Source: Litsea cubeba (Eukaryota > Streptophyta > Magnoliopsida > Laurales > Lauraceae). Taken from it: DNA of 64,000 nt. The notes under the pieces were generated by a model. It was not told where the DNA came from, did not search any database, and saw nothing but the letters and a program-made list of their open reading frames with translations. Every line of letters starts with the position of its first letter. The stretch's first letter is position 1. Position numbers and translations under genes: made by a program. Location of the stretch: contig CM022951.1 of assembly GCA_012931725.1 (NCBI GenBank), forward strand, positions 28,147,595-28,211,594, given 5' to 3'. Positions 1 through 12,604 of the stretch are shown in pieces.

Positions 1-2199
1 AAAAATAAAGCCCTGAGAAAAAAATAAATCCCTCGAGAAAAAATAATGCCCCGAGAAAAATAAAGCCCGGAGAAAAAATAAAGCCCGGAGAAAAAATAAT
101 CCGCGAGAAAAAACAAAGCCCTGAGAAAAAAATAAATCCCTCGAGAAAAAATTAAGCCCCCGAGAAAAAATAAAGCCCTGAGAAAAAATAAAGCCCTTGA
201 GAAAAATAGAAAGCCCTCGAGTAAAAATATAAGCTTTGAGAAAAAACAAAGCCCTCGAGAAAAAATAAAGCTTGAGAAAAAATAAAGCCCTGAGAAAAAA
301 TAAAGCGCTCGAGAAATAAATAAAGCCCTGAGAAAAAATAAAGCCTTGAGAAAAAATAAAGCCCTTGAGTAAAATAAAGCCCTTGAGAAAAAATTAAAGC
401 CCTGAGAAAAAATAAAGCCCTTCAGAAAAAATAAAGCCCTCAAGAAAAAATAAGCCCTGGGAAAAACTAAAGCCCTGAGAAAAAATAAAGCCCTCGAGAA
501 AAAAATAAAGCCCTTGAGAAAAATTAAAGCCCCTGAGAAAAAAATAAAGCCCTTGAGAAAAAAATAAAGCCCCATGAAAAAATAAAGCCATGAGAAAAAA
601 TAAAGCCCTGAGAAAAAATAAAGCCCTGAGAGAAAAATAAGCCCACGGGAAAAAATAAAGCCGGGAGAAAAAAATAAAGCCCTCGAGAAAAAATAATAGC
701 CCTCGAGTCAAAATAAAGCCATGAGGAAAATAAAGCCCTCGATAAAAAATAAAGCCCTAAAGAAAAAATAATGCCCTGAGAAAAAATAAAGCGCTGGAGA
801 AAAAATAAAGCCCAGTGAAAATATAAAGCCCTCGAGAAAAATAAAGCCCTTAATTAAAAATAAAGCTTTGAGAAAAAAATAAAGCCGTCGAGAAAAAATA
901 AAGCCCTGAGAAAAAATAAAGCCCTGCTAGAAAATAAAGCCGTTAAGAAAAAATAAAGCCCTGAGAAAAAATAAAGCCCTCGAGAAAAAATAAAGCCCTC
1001 GAGCAAAAATAAAGCCCCGGGAAAAAATAAAGCCCTGAGAAAAAAAAGGCTGAGAAAAAATAAATCCCATGAGAAAAAAATAAAGCCCCGAGAAAAAATA
1101 AAGCCCTGAGAAAAATAAAGCCCTCGAGAAAAAATAAAAGCCCTCGAGTAAAAATAAAGCTTTGAGAAAAAAATAAAGCCCTTGAGAAAAAAAATAAAGC
1201 CCTGAGAAAAAATAAAGCCCAGGAGAAAAACTAAAGCCCTGAGAAAAAATAAAGCCCTCGAGAAAAAATAAAGCCCTGAGAAAAAAATAAAGCCTTGAGA
1301 AAAAATAAAGCCCTGAGAAATAATAAAGCCCTGATAAAAAAATAAAGTACTTAGAAAAAATAAAGCCGAGAGGAAAAATAAAGCCCTGATAAAAAAATAA
1401 AGCCCCGAAAAAAAATAAAGCCCTGAGAAAAAAATAAAGCCCCGAGAAAAAGTAAAGCCCTGAGAAAAAATAAAGCCCTCGAGAAAAAATAAAGCCGTCG
1501 AGAAAAATAAATCCCTCGAGTAAAAATAAAGCTTTGAGAAAAAATAAAGCCCTCGAGAAAAATAAAACCCTGAGAAAAATATAGCCCACGAGAAAAAATA
1601 AAGCCCTGAAAAAAAATAAAGCCCTGAGAAAACATAAAGCCCTTGAGAAAAAATAAAGACCTCCAGAAAAAATAAAGCCCTCAGAAAAAATAAAGCCCTG
1701 AGAAAAAATAAAGCCCTCGAGAAAAAATAAAGCCCTTGAGTAAAAATAAAGCCCTTGAGAAAAATTAAAGCCCTATGAAAAAATACAGCCCTCAAGAAAA
1801 AATAATGCCCCAAGAAAAAATAAAGCCATGAGAAAAAATAAAGCCCTGAGAAAAAATAAAGCCAACGAGAAAAAATAAAGCCCTGAGAAAAAATAAAGCC
1901 CTCGAGAAAAAGTAAAGCCCCGAGAAAAAATAAACCCCTCGAGAAAAATAAAGCCCTCCAGTAAAAATAAAGCCCACGAGAAAAAATAAAGCCCTGAGAA
2001 AAACAAAGCCCACGAGAAAAAATAAAGCCCTGAGAAAAAATAAAGCCCTTGACAAAAAATAAAGCCCTAAAGAAAAAATAAAGCCTTGAGAAAAAATAAA
2101 GCCCTCGAGAAAAAATAAAAGCCCTTGATAAAAAATAAAGCCCTCAAGAAAAAATAAAGCCCTGGAGTAAAAATAAAGCCCTTGAGAAAAATTAAAGCC

Positions 2200-5100
2200 C
2201 TGAAGAAAAAATATAGCCCTCGAGAAAAATAAAGCCCCAAGAAAAAAATAAAGCCATGAGAAAAAATAAAGCCCGGAGAAAAAATAAAGCCCTAAGAAAA
2301 AATAAGCCATGAGAAAAAATAAAGCTCGGAGAAAAAATAAAGCCCTAAGAAAAAATAAAGCCCACGAAAGAAATAAAGCCCTGAGAAAAAATAAAGCCCT
2401 CGAGGAAAAATAAGCCCCGAGAAAAAATAAAGCCCTCGAGAAAAATAAAGCCCTCGAGTAAAAATAAAGACCTGAGAAAAATAAATCCCTCGAGAAAAAA
2501 TAAAGCCCTAGTGAAAAAATAAAGCCCTGAGAAAAAATAAAAGCCCATCGAAAATATAAAGCCCTCGAGAAAAATAAAACCCTCAAGTAAAAATAAGATT
2601 TGAGAAACATAAAGCCCTCGAGAAAAATAAAGCCCTTGAGAAAAATAAAGCCCTCAAGTAAAAATAAAGCTTTGAGAAAAAATAAAGCCCTCGAGAAAAA
2701 AATAAAGCCATGAGAAAAAATAAGCCCACGAGAAAAAATAAAGCCCTAAGAAAAAATAAAGACCTGAAAAAAATAAAGTCCTTAGAAAAATAAAGCCCTC
2801 AAGAAAAAATAAAAACTTGAGAAAAAATAAAGCCCTCGAGAAAAAATAAAGCCCTTGAGTAAAAATAAAGCCCTTGAGAAGAACTAAAGCCCTGAGAAAA
2901 AATAAATCCCACGAGAAAAAATAAAGTCCCAAGAAAAAATAAAGCCATGAGAAAAAATAAAGTCCTAAGAAAAAATAAAGCCCTGAGAAAAAATAAAGCC
3001 CACGAGAAAAAAATAAATCCTTCGAGAAAAATAAAACCCCGAGAAAAAATAAAGCCCTCGAGAAAAATAAAAGCCGTCGAGTAAAAATAAAGCCCTGAGG
3101 AAAAATAAAGACCTCGATGAAAAATAAAGCCCAAGTGAAAAAATAAAGCCCTGAGAACAAATAAAGCCCTGAGAAAAAATAAAGCCCTCGGAAAAAAAAA
3201 TAATGCCCTTGGAAAAATAAAGCCCTCGAGCAAAAATAAGCCCCGAGAAAAAATAAAGCCCTGAGAAAAAATATGCCCTGAGAAAAAAATAAATCCTCGA
3301 GAAAAAATAAAGCACTGAGAAAAAAATAATGCCCTCGAGAAAAATAATGCCCTCGAGTAAAAATAAAGCTTTGTGAAAAAATAAATCCCTCGAGAAAAAA
3401 TAAAGCCTTGAGAAAAAATAAAGCCCACGAGAAAAAGATAAAGCCCTGAGAAAAAATAAAGCCCTCGAGAAAAAATAAAGCCTGAGAAAAAATATAGCCC
3501 TTCAGAAAAAATAAAGCCCCGATAAAAAATAAAGTACTCAGAAAAAATAACGCCCAGAGAAAAATAAAGCCCTGAGAAGAAAAATAAAGACCCGAGAAAA
3601 AATAAAGCCCTGAGAAAAAAATAAAGCCCCGAGAAAAAATAAAGCACTAAGAAAAAATAAAGCCCTGAGAAAAAATAAAGCTCTGAAAAAAAAATAAAGC
3701 CCTCGAGAAAAAATAATGCCCTGAGAAAAAATAAAGCCCTCGAGCAAAAATAAAGCCCCGAAAAAAATAAAGCCCTGAGAAAAAATAAAGCCCTGAGAAA
3801 AAAATAAATCCCTCGTGAAAAAATAAAGCCCCGAGAAAAAATATAAAGCCCTCGAGAAAAATAAAGCCCCCAAGAAAAAATAAAGCTTTGAGAAAAAATA
3901 AAGCCCTCGAGAAAAAACAAAGCCTTGAGAAAAAATAAAGCCCACGAGAAAAAATAAAGCCCTGAGAAAAAATAAAGCCCTCGAGAAAAAATAAAGCCCT
4001 AGAGAAAAAATAAAGCCCTTGAGAAAAAATAAAGCCCTTGAGAAAAATTAAAGCCCTGAGAAAAAATAAAGCCCTTGAGAAAAAATAAAGCCCTCAAGAA
4101 AAAATAAAGCCTTGAGAAAAAATAAAGCCCTCGAAAAAATAAAGCCCTAGTGAAAAAAAAAAGTCCTGAGAAAAAATAAAGCCCTGAGAAAAAGTAAATC
4201 CCTCGAAAAAAAAAGCTCCGAGAAAAAATAAAGCCCTGAGAAAAAATAAAGCCCTCGAGAAAAATAAAGCCCTCGAGTAAAAATAAAGCTTTGAGAAAAA
4301 ATAAAGCCTTGAGAAAAAATAAAGCCCACGAGAAAAAATAAAGCCCTGAGAAAAAATAAAGCCCTCGGGAAAAAATAAAGCCCTCGAGAAAAAATAAAGC
4401 CCTCGACTAAAAATTAAGCTTTGAGAAAAAATAAAGCCCTCGAGAAAAAATAAAGCCCTGAGAAAAATAAAGCCCACGAGAAAAAATAAAGCCCTGAGAA
4501 AAAATAAAGCCCTTGAGAAAAAATATAGCAATCAAGAAAAAATAAAGCCCTGAGAAAAAATAAAGCCCTCGAGAAAAAATAAAGCCCCTGAGTAAATATA
4601 AAGCCCTTGAGAAAAATTAAAGCCCTGAGAAAAAATAAAGCCATAAGAAAAAATAAAGCCCTGAGAAAAAATAAAGCCCACAAGAAAAAATAAAGCCCGG
4701 AGAAAAAATAAAGCCCTCGAGAAAAAATAAAGCCCCGAGAAAAAATAAAGCCCTCGAGAAAAATAAAGCCCTGAGAAAAAATAAAGCCCTAAGAAAAAAT
4801 AAAGCCCTTGAGAAAATATATAGCCCTCAAGAAAAAATAAAGCCCTGAGAAAAAATAAAGCCCTCGAGAAAAAATAAATCCCTTGAGAAAAATTAAAGCC
4901 CTGAGAAAAAATAAAGCCCTCGAGAAAAAATAAAGCCCCAAGAAAAAATAAAGCCATGAGAAAAATAAGGCCCTGAGAAAAAATAAAGCCCACGAGAAAA
5001 AATAAAGCCCGGAGAAAAAATAAAGCCCTCTAGAAAAAATAAAGCCCCGAGAAAAAATAAAGCACTCGAGAAAAATAAAGCCCTCGAGTAAAAATAAAGC

Positions 5101-8100
5101 CCTGAGGAAAAATAAAGCCCTCGAGAAAAAATAAAGCCCTGAGAAAAAATAAAGCCTAGTGAAAATATAAAGCCCTCGAGAAAAATAAAACCCTCAAGTA
5201 AAAATTAAGCTTTGAGAAAAAATAAAGCCCTCGAGAAAATTAAAGCCCTCGAGTAAAAATAAAGCTTTGAGAAAAAATAAAGCCCTCGAGAAAAAATAAA
5301 GCCCTGAGAAAAATAAATCCCACGAGAAAAAACTAAAGCCCTGAGAAAAAATAAAGCCCTTGACAAAAAATAAAGCCCTTAAGAAAAAATAAAGCCCTGA
5401 GAAAAAATAAAGCCCTCGAGAAAAAATAAAGCCCTTGAGTAAAAATAAAGCCCTTGAGAAAAATTAAAGCCCTGAGAAAAAATAAAGCCCTCGAGAAAAA
5501 ATAAAGCCCCAAGAAAAAATAAAGCCATGAGAAAAAATAAAGCCCGGAGAAAAAATAAAGCCCTAAGAAAAAATAAAGCCCACGAGAAAAAATAAAGCCC
5601 TGAGAAAAAATAAAGCCCTCGAGAAAAAATAAAGCCCCGAGAAAAAATAAAGCCCTCGAGAAAAATAAAGCCCTCGAGTAAAAATAAAGACCTGAGGAAA
5701 AATAAATCCCTCGAGAAAAAATAAAGCCCTGTGAAAAAATAAAGCCCATCGAAAATATAAAGCCCTCGAGAAAAATAAAACCCTCAAGTAAAAATAAAGA
5801 TTTGAGAAACGATAAAGCCCTCGAGAAAAATAAAGCCCTCGAGAAAAATAAAGCCCTCGAGAAAAATAAAGCCCTCGAGTAAAAATAAAGCTTTGAGAAA
5901 AAATAAAGCCCTCGAGAAAAAATAAAGCCATGAGAAAAATAAAGCCCACGAGAAAAAATAAAGCCCTAAGAAAAAATAAAGACCTGAAAAAATAAAGTCC
6001 TTAAAAAAATAAAGCCCTCAAGAAAAAATAAAGCCTTGAGAAAAAATAAAGCCCTCGAGAAAAAATAAAGCCCTTGAGTAAAAATAAAGCCCTTGAGAAA
6101 AATTAAAGCCCTGAGAAAAAATAAATCCCACGAGAAAAAATAAAGTCCCAAGAAAAAATAAAGCCATGAGAAAAAATCAAGTCCTAAGAAAAAATAAAGC
6201 CCTGAGAAAAAATAAAGCCCACGAGAAAAAATAAAGCCCTGAGAAAAAATAAATCCCTCGAGAAAAAATAAAACCCCGAGAAAAAATAAAGCCCTCGAGA
6301 AAAATAAAGCCGTCGAGTAAAAATAAAGCCCTAAGGAAAAATAAAGACCTCGATGAAAAATAAAGCCCTAGTGAAAAAATAAAGCCCTGAGAAAAAATAA
6401 AGCCCTCGAGAAAAAATAATGCCCTTAGAAAAAATAAAGCCCTCGAGCAAAAATAAAGCCCCGAGAAAAAATAATGCCCTGAGAAAAAAATAAATCCCTC
6501 GAGAAAAAATAAAGCACTGAGAAAAAATAATGCCCCCGAGAAAAATAATGCCCTCGAGTAAAAATAAAGCTTTGTGAAAAAATAAATCCCTCGAGAAAAA
6601 ATAAAGCCTTGAGAAAAAATAAAGCCCACGAGAAAAGATAAAGCCCTGAGAAAAAATAAAGCCCTCGAGAAAAAATAAAGCCCTTCAGAAAAAATAAAGC
6701 CCAGAGAAATAATAAAGCCCTGAGAAAAAATAAAGCCCTGATAAAAAATAAAGTACTCAGAAAAAATAAAGCCCAGAGAAAAATAAAGCCCTGAGAAGAA
6801 AAATAAAGCCCCGAGAAAAAATAAAGCCCTGAGAAAAAAATAAAACCCCGAGAAAAAATAAAGCACTGAGAAAAAATAAAGCCCTGAGAAAAAATAAAGC
6901 TCTGAAAAAAAAGAAAGCCCTCGAGAAAAAATAATGCACTGAGAAAAAATAAAGCCCTCGAGCAAAAATAAAGCCCCGTGAAAAAATAAAGCCCTGAGAA
7001 AAAATAAAGCCCTGAGAAAAAATAAATCCCTCAAGAAAAAATAAAGCCCTGAGAAAAAATAAAGCCTTCGAGCAAAAATAAAGCCCCGGGAAAAAATAAA
7101 GCCCTGAGAAAAAATAAAGCCCTCGAGAAAAAATAATGCCCTGAGAAAAAATAAAGCCCTCGAGCAAAAATAAAGCCCCGGGAAAAAATAAAGCCCTGAG
7201 AAAAAATAAAGCCCTGAGAAAAAAATAAATCCCTCGAGAAAAAATAATATCCCGAGTAAAAATAAAGCTTTGAGAAAAAATAAAGCCCTCGAGAAAAAAT
7301 AAAGCCTTGAGAAAAAATAAAGCCCACGAGAAAAAAAAGCCCTGAGAAAAAATAAAGCCCTTGAGAATAAATGAAGCCCTGAGAAAAAATAAAGCCCTTG
7401 AGAAAAAATAAAGCCCTTGAGTAAAAATAAATCCCTTGAGAAAAATTAAAGCCCTGAGAAAAAATAAAGCCCTTGAGAAAAAATAGAGGCCTCTAGAAAA
7501 AATAAAGCCCTGAGAAAAAATAAAGCCTTGAGAAAAAATAAAGCCCTTGAGAAAAATTAAAGCCCTGAGAAAAAATAAAGCCCTCGAGAAAAAATAAAGC
7601 CCCATGAAAAAATAAAGCCATGAGAACAATTAAAGCCCTGAGAAAAAATAAAGCCCACGGGAAAAAATAAAGCCCTGGGAAAAAATAAACCCCTCGAGAA
7701 AAAATAAAGCCCCGAGAAAAAATAAAGCCCTCGAGAAAAAATAAAGCCCCTAGAAAAAATAAAGCCCTCGAGAAAAATAAAGCCCTCGAGTAAAAATAAA
7801 GCCATGAGGAAAAATAAAGCCCTCGAGAAAAAATAAAGCCCTAGAGAAAAAATAATGCCCTGAGAAAAAATAAAGCCCTGAGAAAAAATAAATCCCTCGA
7901 GAAAAAATAAAGTCCCAAGAAAAATAATGCCCTCAATTAAAAATAAAGCTTTGAGAAAAAATAAAGCCGTCGAGAAAAAATAAAGCCCACGAGAAAAAAT
8001 AAAGGCCGGAGAAAAATAAAGCCCTCGAGAAAAAATAAAGCCCTCGAGCAAAAATAAAGCCCCGGGAAAAAATAAATCCCTGAGAAAAAATAAAGCCCTG

Positions 8101-11100
8101 AGAAAAAATAATGCCCTCGAGAAAAATAATGCCTTCGAGTAAAAATAAAGCTTTGAGAAAAAATAAAGCCCACGTGAAAAAAAAAGCCTTGAGAAAAAAT
8201 AAAGCCCACGAGAAAAGATAAAGCCCTGAGAAAAAATAAAGCCCTCGAGAAAAAATAAAGCCCTTCAGAAAAAATAAAGCCCTGAGAAATAATAAAGCCC
8301 AGAGAAAAATAAAGCCCTGAGAAAAAATAAAGCCCCGAGAAAAAATAAATCCATGAGAAAAAAATAAAGCCCCGAGAAGAAATAAAGCCCTGAGAAAAAA
8401 TAAAGCTATGAAAAAAACATAAAGCCCTCGAGAAGAAATAATGCCCTGAGAAAAAATAAAGCCCTCGAGCAAAAATAAAGCCCGAAAAAAAAAGCCCTGA
8501 GAAAAAATAAAGCCCTGAGAAAAAAATAAATCCCTCGAGAAAAAATAAAGCCCCGAGAAAAATTAAAGCCCTGAGAAAAAATAAAGCCCTCGAGAAAAGT
8601 AAAGCCCTCGAGTAAAATAAAGCCTTGAGAAAAATAAAGCCCTCGAGAAAAAATAAAGCCTTGAGAAAAAATAAAGCCCACGAGAAAAAAAAGCCCTGAG
8701 AAAAAATAAAGCCCTCGAGAAAAAATAAAGCCCTGAGAAAAAATAAAGCCCTTGAGAAAAAATAAAGCCCTTGAGTAAAAATAAAGCCCTTGAGAAAAAT
8801 TAAAGCTCACGAGAAAAAATAAAGCCCTGAGAAAAAATAAAGCCCTCGGGAAAAAATAAATCCCTCGACTAAAAATTAAGCTTTGAGAAAAAATAAAGCC
8901 CTCGAGAAAAAATAAAGCCCTGAGAAAAATAAAGCCCACGAGAAAAAATAAAGCCCTGAGAAAAAATAAAGCCCTGAGAAAAAATAAAGCCCTTGAGAAA
9001 AAATATAGCCCTCAAGAAAATAAAGCCCTGAGAAAAAATAAAGCCCTCGAGAAAAAATAAAGCCCTTGAGTAAATATAAAGCCCTTGAGAAAAATTAAAG
9101 CCCTGAGAAAAAATAAAGCCCTCGAGAAAAAATAAAGCCCCAAGAAAAAATAAAGCCATGAGAAAAAATAAAGCCCACAAGAAAAAATAAAGCCCTGAGA
9201 AAAAATAAAGCCCTCGAGAAAAAATAAAGCCCTGAGAAAAAATAAAGCCCTCGAGTAAAAATAAAGCCCTGAGAAAAAATAAAGCTCTGAGAAAAAATAA
9301 AGCCCTTGAGAAAAAATATAGCCCTCAAGAAAAAATAAAGCCCTGAGAAAAAATAAAGCCCTCGAGAAAAAATAAAGCCCTTGAGAAAAATTAAAGCCCT
9401 GAGAAAAAATAAAGCCCTCGAGAAAAAATAAAGCCCCAAGAAAAAATAAAGCCATGAGAAAAAATAAAGCCCTGAGAAAAAATAAAGCCCACGAGAAAAA
9501 TAAAGCCCGGAGAAAAAATAAAGCCCTCGAGAAAAAATAAAGCCCCGAGAAAAAATAAAGCACTCGAGAAAAATAAAGCCCTCGAGTAAAAATAAAGCCC
9601 TGAGGAAAAATAAAGCCCTCGAGAAAAAATAAAGCCCTAGTGAAAAAATAAAGCCATGAGAAAAAATAAAGCCTAGTGAAAATATAAAGCCCTCGAGAAA
9701 AATAAAACCCTCAAGTAAAAATTAAGCTTTGAGAAAAAATAAAGCCCTCGAGAAAATTAAAGCCCAAAAATAAAGATTTGAGAAACAATAAAGCCCTCGA
9801 GAAAAATAAAGTCCTCGAGAAAAATAAAGCCCTCGAGTAAAAATAAAGCTTTGTGAAAAAATAAAGCCCTCGAGAAAAAATAAAGCCATGAGAAAAATAA
9901 AGCCCACGAGAAAAAATAAAGCCCTAAGAAAAAATAAAGACCTGAAAAAAATAAAGTCCTTAAAAAAAATAAAGCCCTCAAGAAAAAATAAAGCCTTGAG
10001 AAAAAATAAAGCCCTCGAGAAAAAATAAAGCCCTTGAGTAAAATAAAGCGCTTGAGAAAAATTAAAGCCCTGAGAAAAAATAAATCCCATGAGAAAAAAT
10101 AAAGTCCCAAGAAAAAATAAAGCCATGAGAAAAAATAAAGTCCTAAGAAAAAATAAAGCCCTGAGAAAAAATAAAGCCCCCGAGAAAAAATAAAGCCCTG
10201 AGAAAAAATAATTCCCTCGAGAAAAAATAAAACCCCGAGAAAAAATAAAGCCCTCGAGAAAAATAAAGCCGTCGAGTAAAAATAAAGCCCTGAGAAAAAT
10301 AAAGACCTCGATGAAAAATAATGCCCTAGTGAAAAAATAAAGCCCTGAGAAAAATAAAAGCCCTCGAGAAAAAATAATGCCCTTAGAAAAAATAAAGCCC
10401 TCGAGCAAAAATAAAGCCCCGAGAAAAAATAAAGCCCTGAGAAAAAATAATGCCCTGAGAAAAAAATAAATCCCTCGAGAAAAAATAAAGCACTGAGAAA
10501 AAATAATGCCCTCGAGAAAAATAATGCCCTCGAGTAAAAATAAAGCTTTGTGAAAAAATAAATCCCTCGAGAAAAAATAAAGCCTTGAGAAAAAATAAAG
10601 CCCATGAGAAAAGATAAAGCCCTGAGAAAAAATAAAGCCCTCGAGAAAAAATAAAGCCCTGAGAAAAAATAAAGCCCTGAGAAATAATAAAGCCCAGAGA
10701 AAAATAAAGCCCTGAGAAAAAATAAAGCCCTGATAAAAAATAAAGTACTCAGAAAAAATAAAGCCCAGAGAAAAATAAAGCCCTGAGAAGAAAAATAAAG
10801 CCCCGAGAAAAAATAAAGCCCTGAGAAAAAAATAAAACCCCTAGAAAAAATAAAGCACTGAGAATAAATAAAGCCCTGAGAAAAAATAAAGCTCTGAAAA
10901 AAAATAAAGCCCTCGAGAAAAAATAATGCACGGAGAAAAAATAAAGCCCTCGAGCAAAAATAAAGCCCCGTGAAAAAATAAAGCCCTGAGAAAAAATAAA
11001 GCCCTGAGAAAAAATAAATCCCTCGAGAAAAAATAAAGCCCGGAGAAAAAATAAAGCCCTCGAGCAAAAATAAAGCCCCGGGAAAAAATAAAGCCCTGAG

Positions 11101-11400
11101 AAAAAATAAAGCCCTCGAGAAAAAATAATGCCCTGAGAAAAAATAAAGCCCTCGAGCAAAAATAAAGCCCCGGGAAAAAATAAAGCCCTGAGAAAAAATA
11201 AAGCCGTGAGAAAAAAATAAATCCCTCGAGAAAAAATAAAGCCCCGAGAAAAAATAAAGCCCTGAGAAAAAATAAAGCCCTGAGAAAAAAATAAATCCCT
11301 CGAGAAAAAACAAAGCCCCGAGAAAAAAATAAGCCCTGAGAAAAAATAATGCCCTCGAGAAAAATAATGCCTTCGAGTAAAAATAAAGCTTTGAGAAAAA
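2200..11400. repeat. Higher-order repeat block, about 3.2 and 4.0 kb period (three copies)
   Basis: Rare unit variants recur in the same order at large, constant offsets. A unit ending GATTTGAGAAAC occurs at 2,597, 5,799 and 9,775. ACCTCGATGAAAAATAA occurs at 3,111, 6,347 and 10,305. A GTACTCAG unit followed by a CCCAGAG unit occurs near 3,533, 6,751 and 10,744. Offsets are therefore about 3.20-3.24 kb, then 3.96-3.99 kb. The third copy has gained about 0.75 kb relative to the second. Edges are approximate because every flank is the same satellite. Confidence 0.8.
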
Positions 11401-12604
11401 ATAAAGCCCACGTGAAAAAAAAATCCTTGAGAAAAAATAAAGCCCACGAGAAAAGATAACGCCCTGAGAAAAAATAAAGCCCTCGAGAAAAAATAAAGCC
11501 CTGAGAAAAAATAAAGCCCTTCAGAAAAAATAAAGCCCTGAGAAATAATAAAGCCCAGAGAAAAAATAAAGCCCCGAGAAAAAATAAAGCCCTGAGAAAA
11601 AAATAAAGCCCCGAGAAGAAATAAAGCCCTGAGAAAAAATAAAGCTCTGAAAAAACATTTAGCCCTCGAGAAAAAATAATGCCCTGAGAAAAAATAAAGC
11701 CCTCAAGCAAAAATAAAGCCCGGAAAAAAAAAGCCCTGAGAAAAAATAAAGCCCTGAGAAAAAAATAAATCCCTCGAGAAAAAATAAAGCCCCGAGAAAA
11801 ATTAAAGCCCTGAGAAAAAATAAAGCCCTCGAGAAAAGTAAAGCCCTCGAGTAAAAATAAAGCTTTGAGAAAAAATAAAGCCCTCGAGAAAAAATAAAGC
11901 CTTGAGAAAAAATAAAGCCCACGAGAAAAAAAAACCCTGAGAAAAAATAAAGCCCTCGAGAAAAATAAAGCCCTGAGAAAAAATAAAGCCCTTGAGAAAA
12001 AATAAAGCCCTTGAGTAAAAATAAAGCCCTTGAGAAAAATTAAAGCCCTGAGAAAAAATAAAGCCCTTGAGAAAAAATAAAGCCCTCTAGAAAAAATAAA
12101 GCCCTGAGAAAAAATAAAGCCCTGAGAAAAAATAAAGCCCTTGAGAAAAATTAAAGCCCTGAGAAAAAATAAAGCCCTCGAGAAAAAATAAAGCCCCATG
12201 AAAAAATAAAGCCATGAGGACAATTAAAGCCCTGAGAAAAAATAAAGCCCACGGGAAAAAATAAAGCCCTGAGAAAAAATAAAGCCCTCGAGAAAAAATA
12301 AAGCCCCGAGAAAAAATAAAGCCCTCGAGAAAAAATAAAGCCTCGAGAAAAAATAAAGCCCTCAAGAAAAATAAAGTCCTCGAGTAAAAATAAAGCCATG
12401 AGGAAAAATAAAGCCCTCGAGAAAAAATAAAGCCCTAGAGAAAAAATAATGCCCTGAGAAAAAATAAAGCCTTGAGAAAAAATAAATCCCTCCCAAGAAA
12501 AATAAAGCCCTCAATTAAACATAAAGCTTTGAGAAAAATAAAGCCGTCGAGAAAAAATAAAGCCCACGAGAAAAAATAAAGGCCGGAGAAAAATAAAGCC
12601 CTCG

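Noticed and set aside
760..790. CCCTAAA telomere-like motif in some units
   Set aside because: It arises when a CCCT unit is followed by AAAG, occurs singly and never as a tandem CCCTAAA run.
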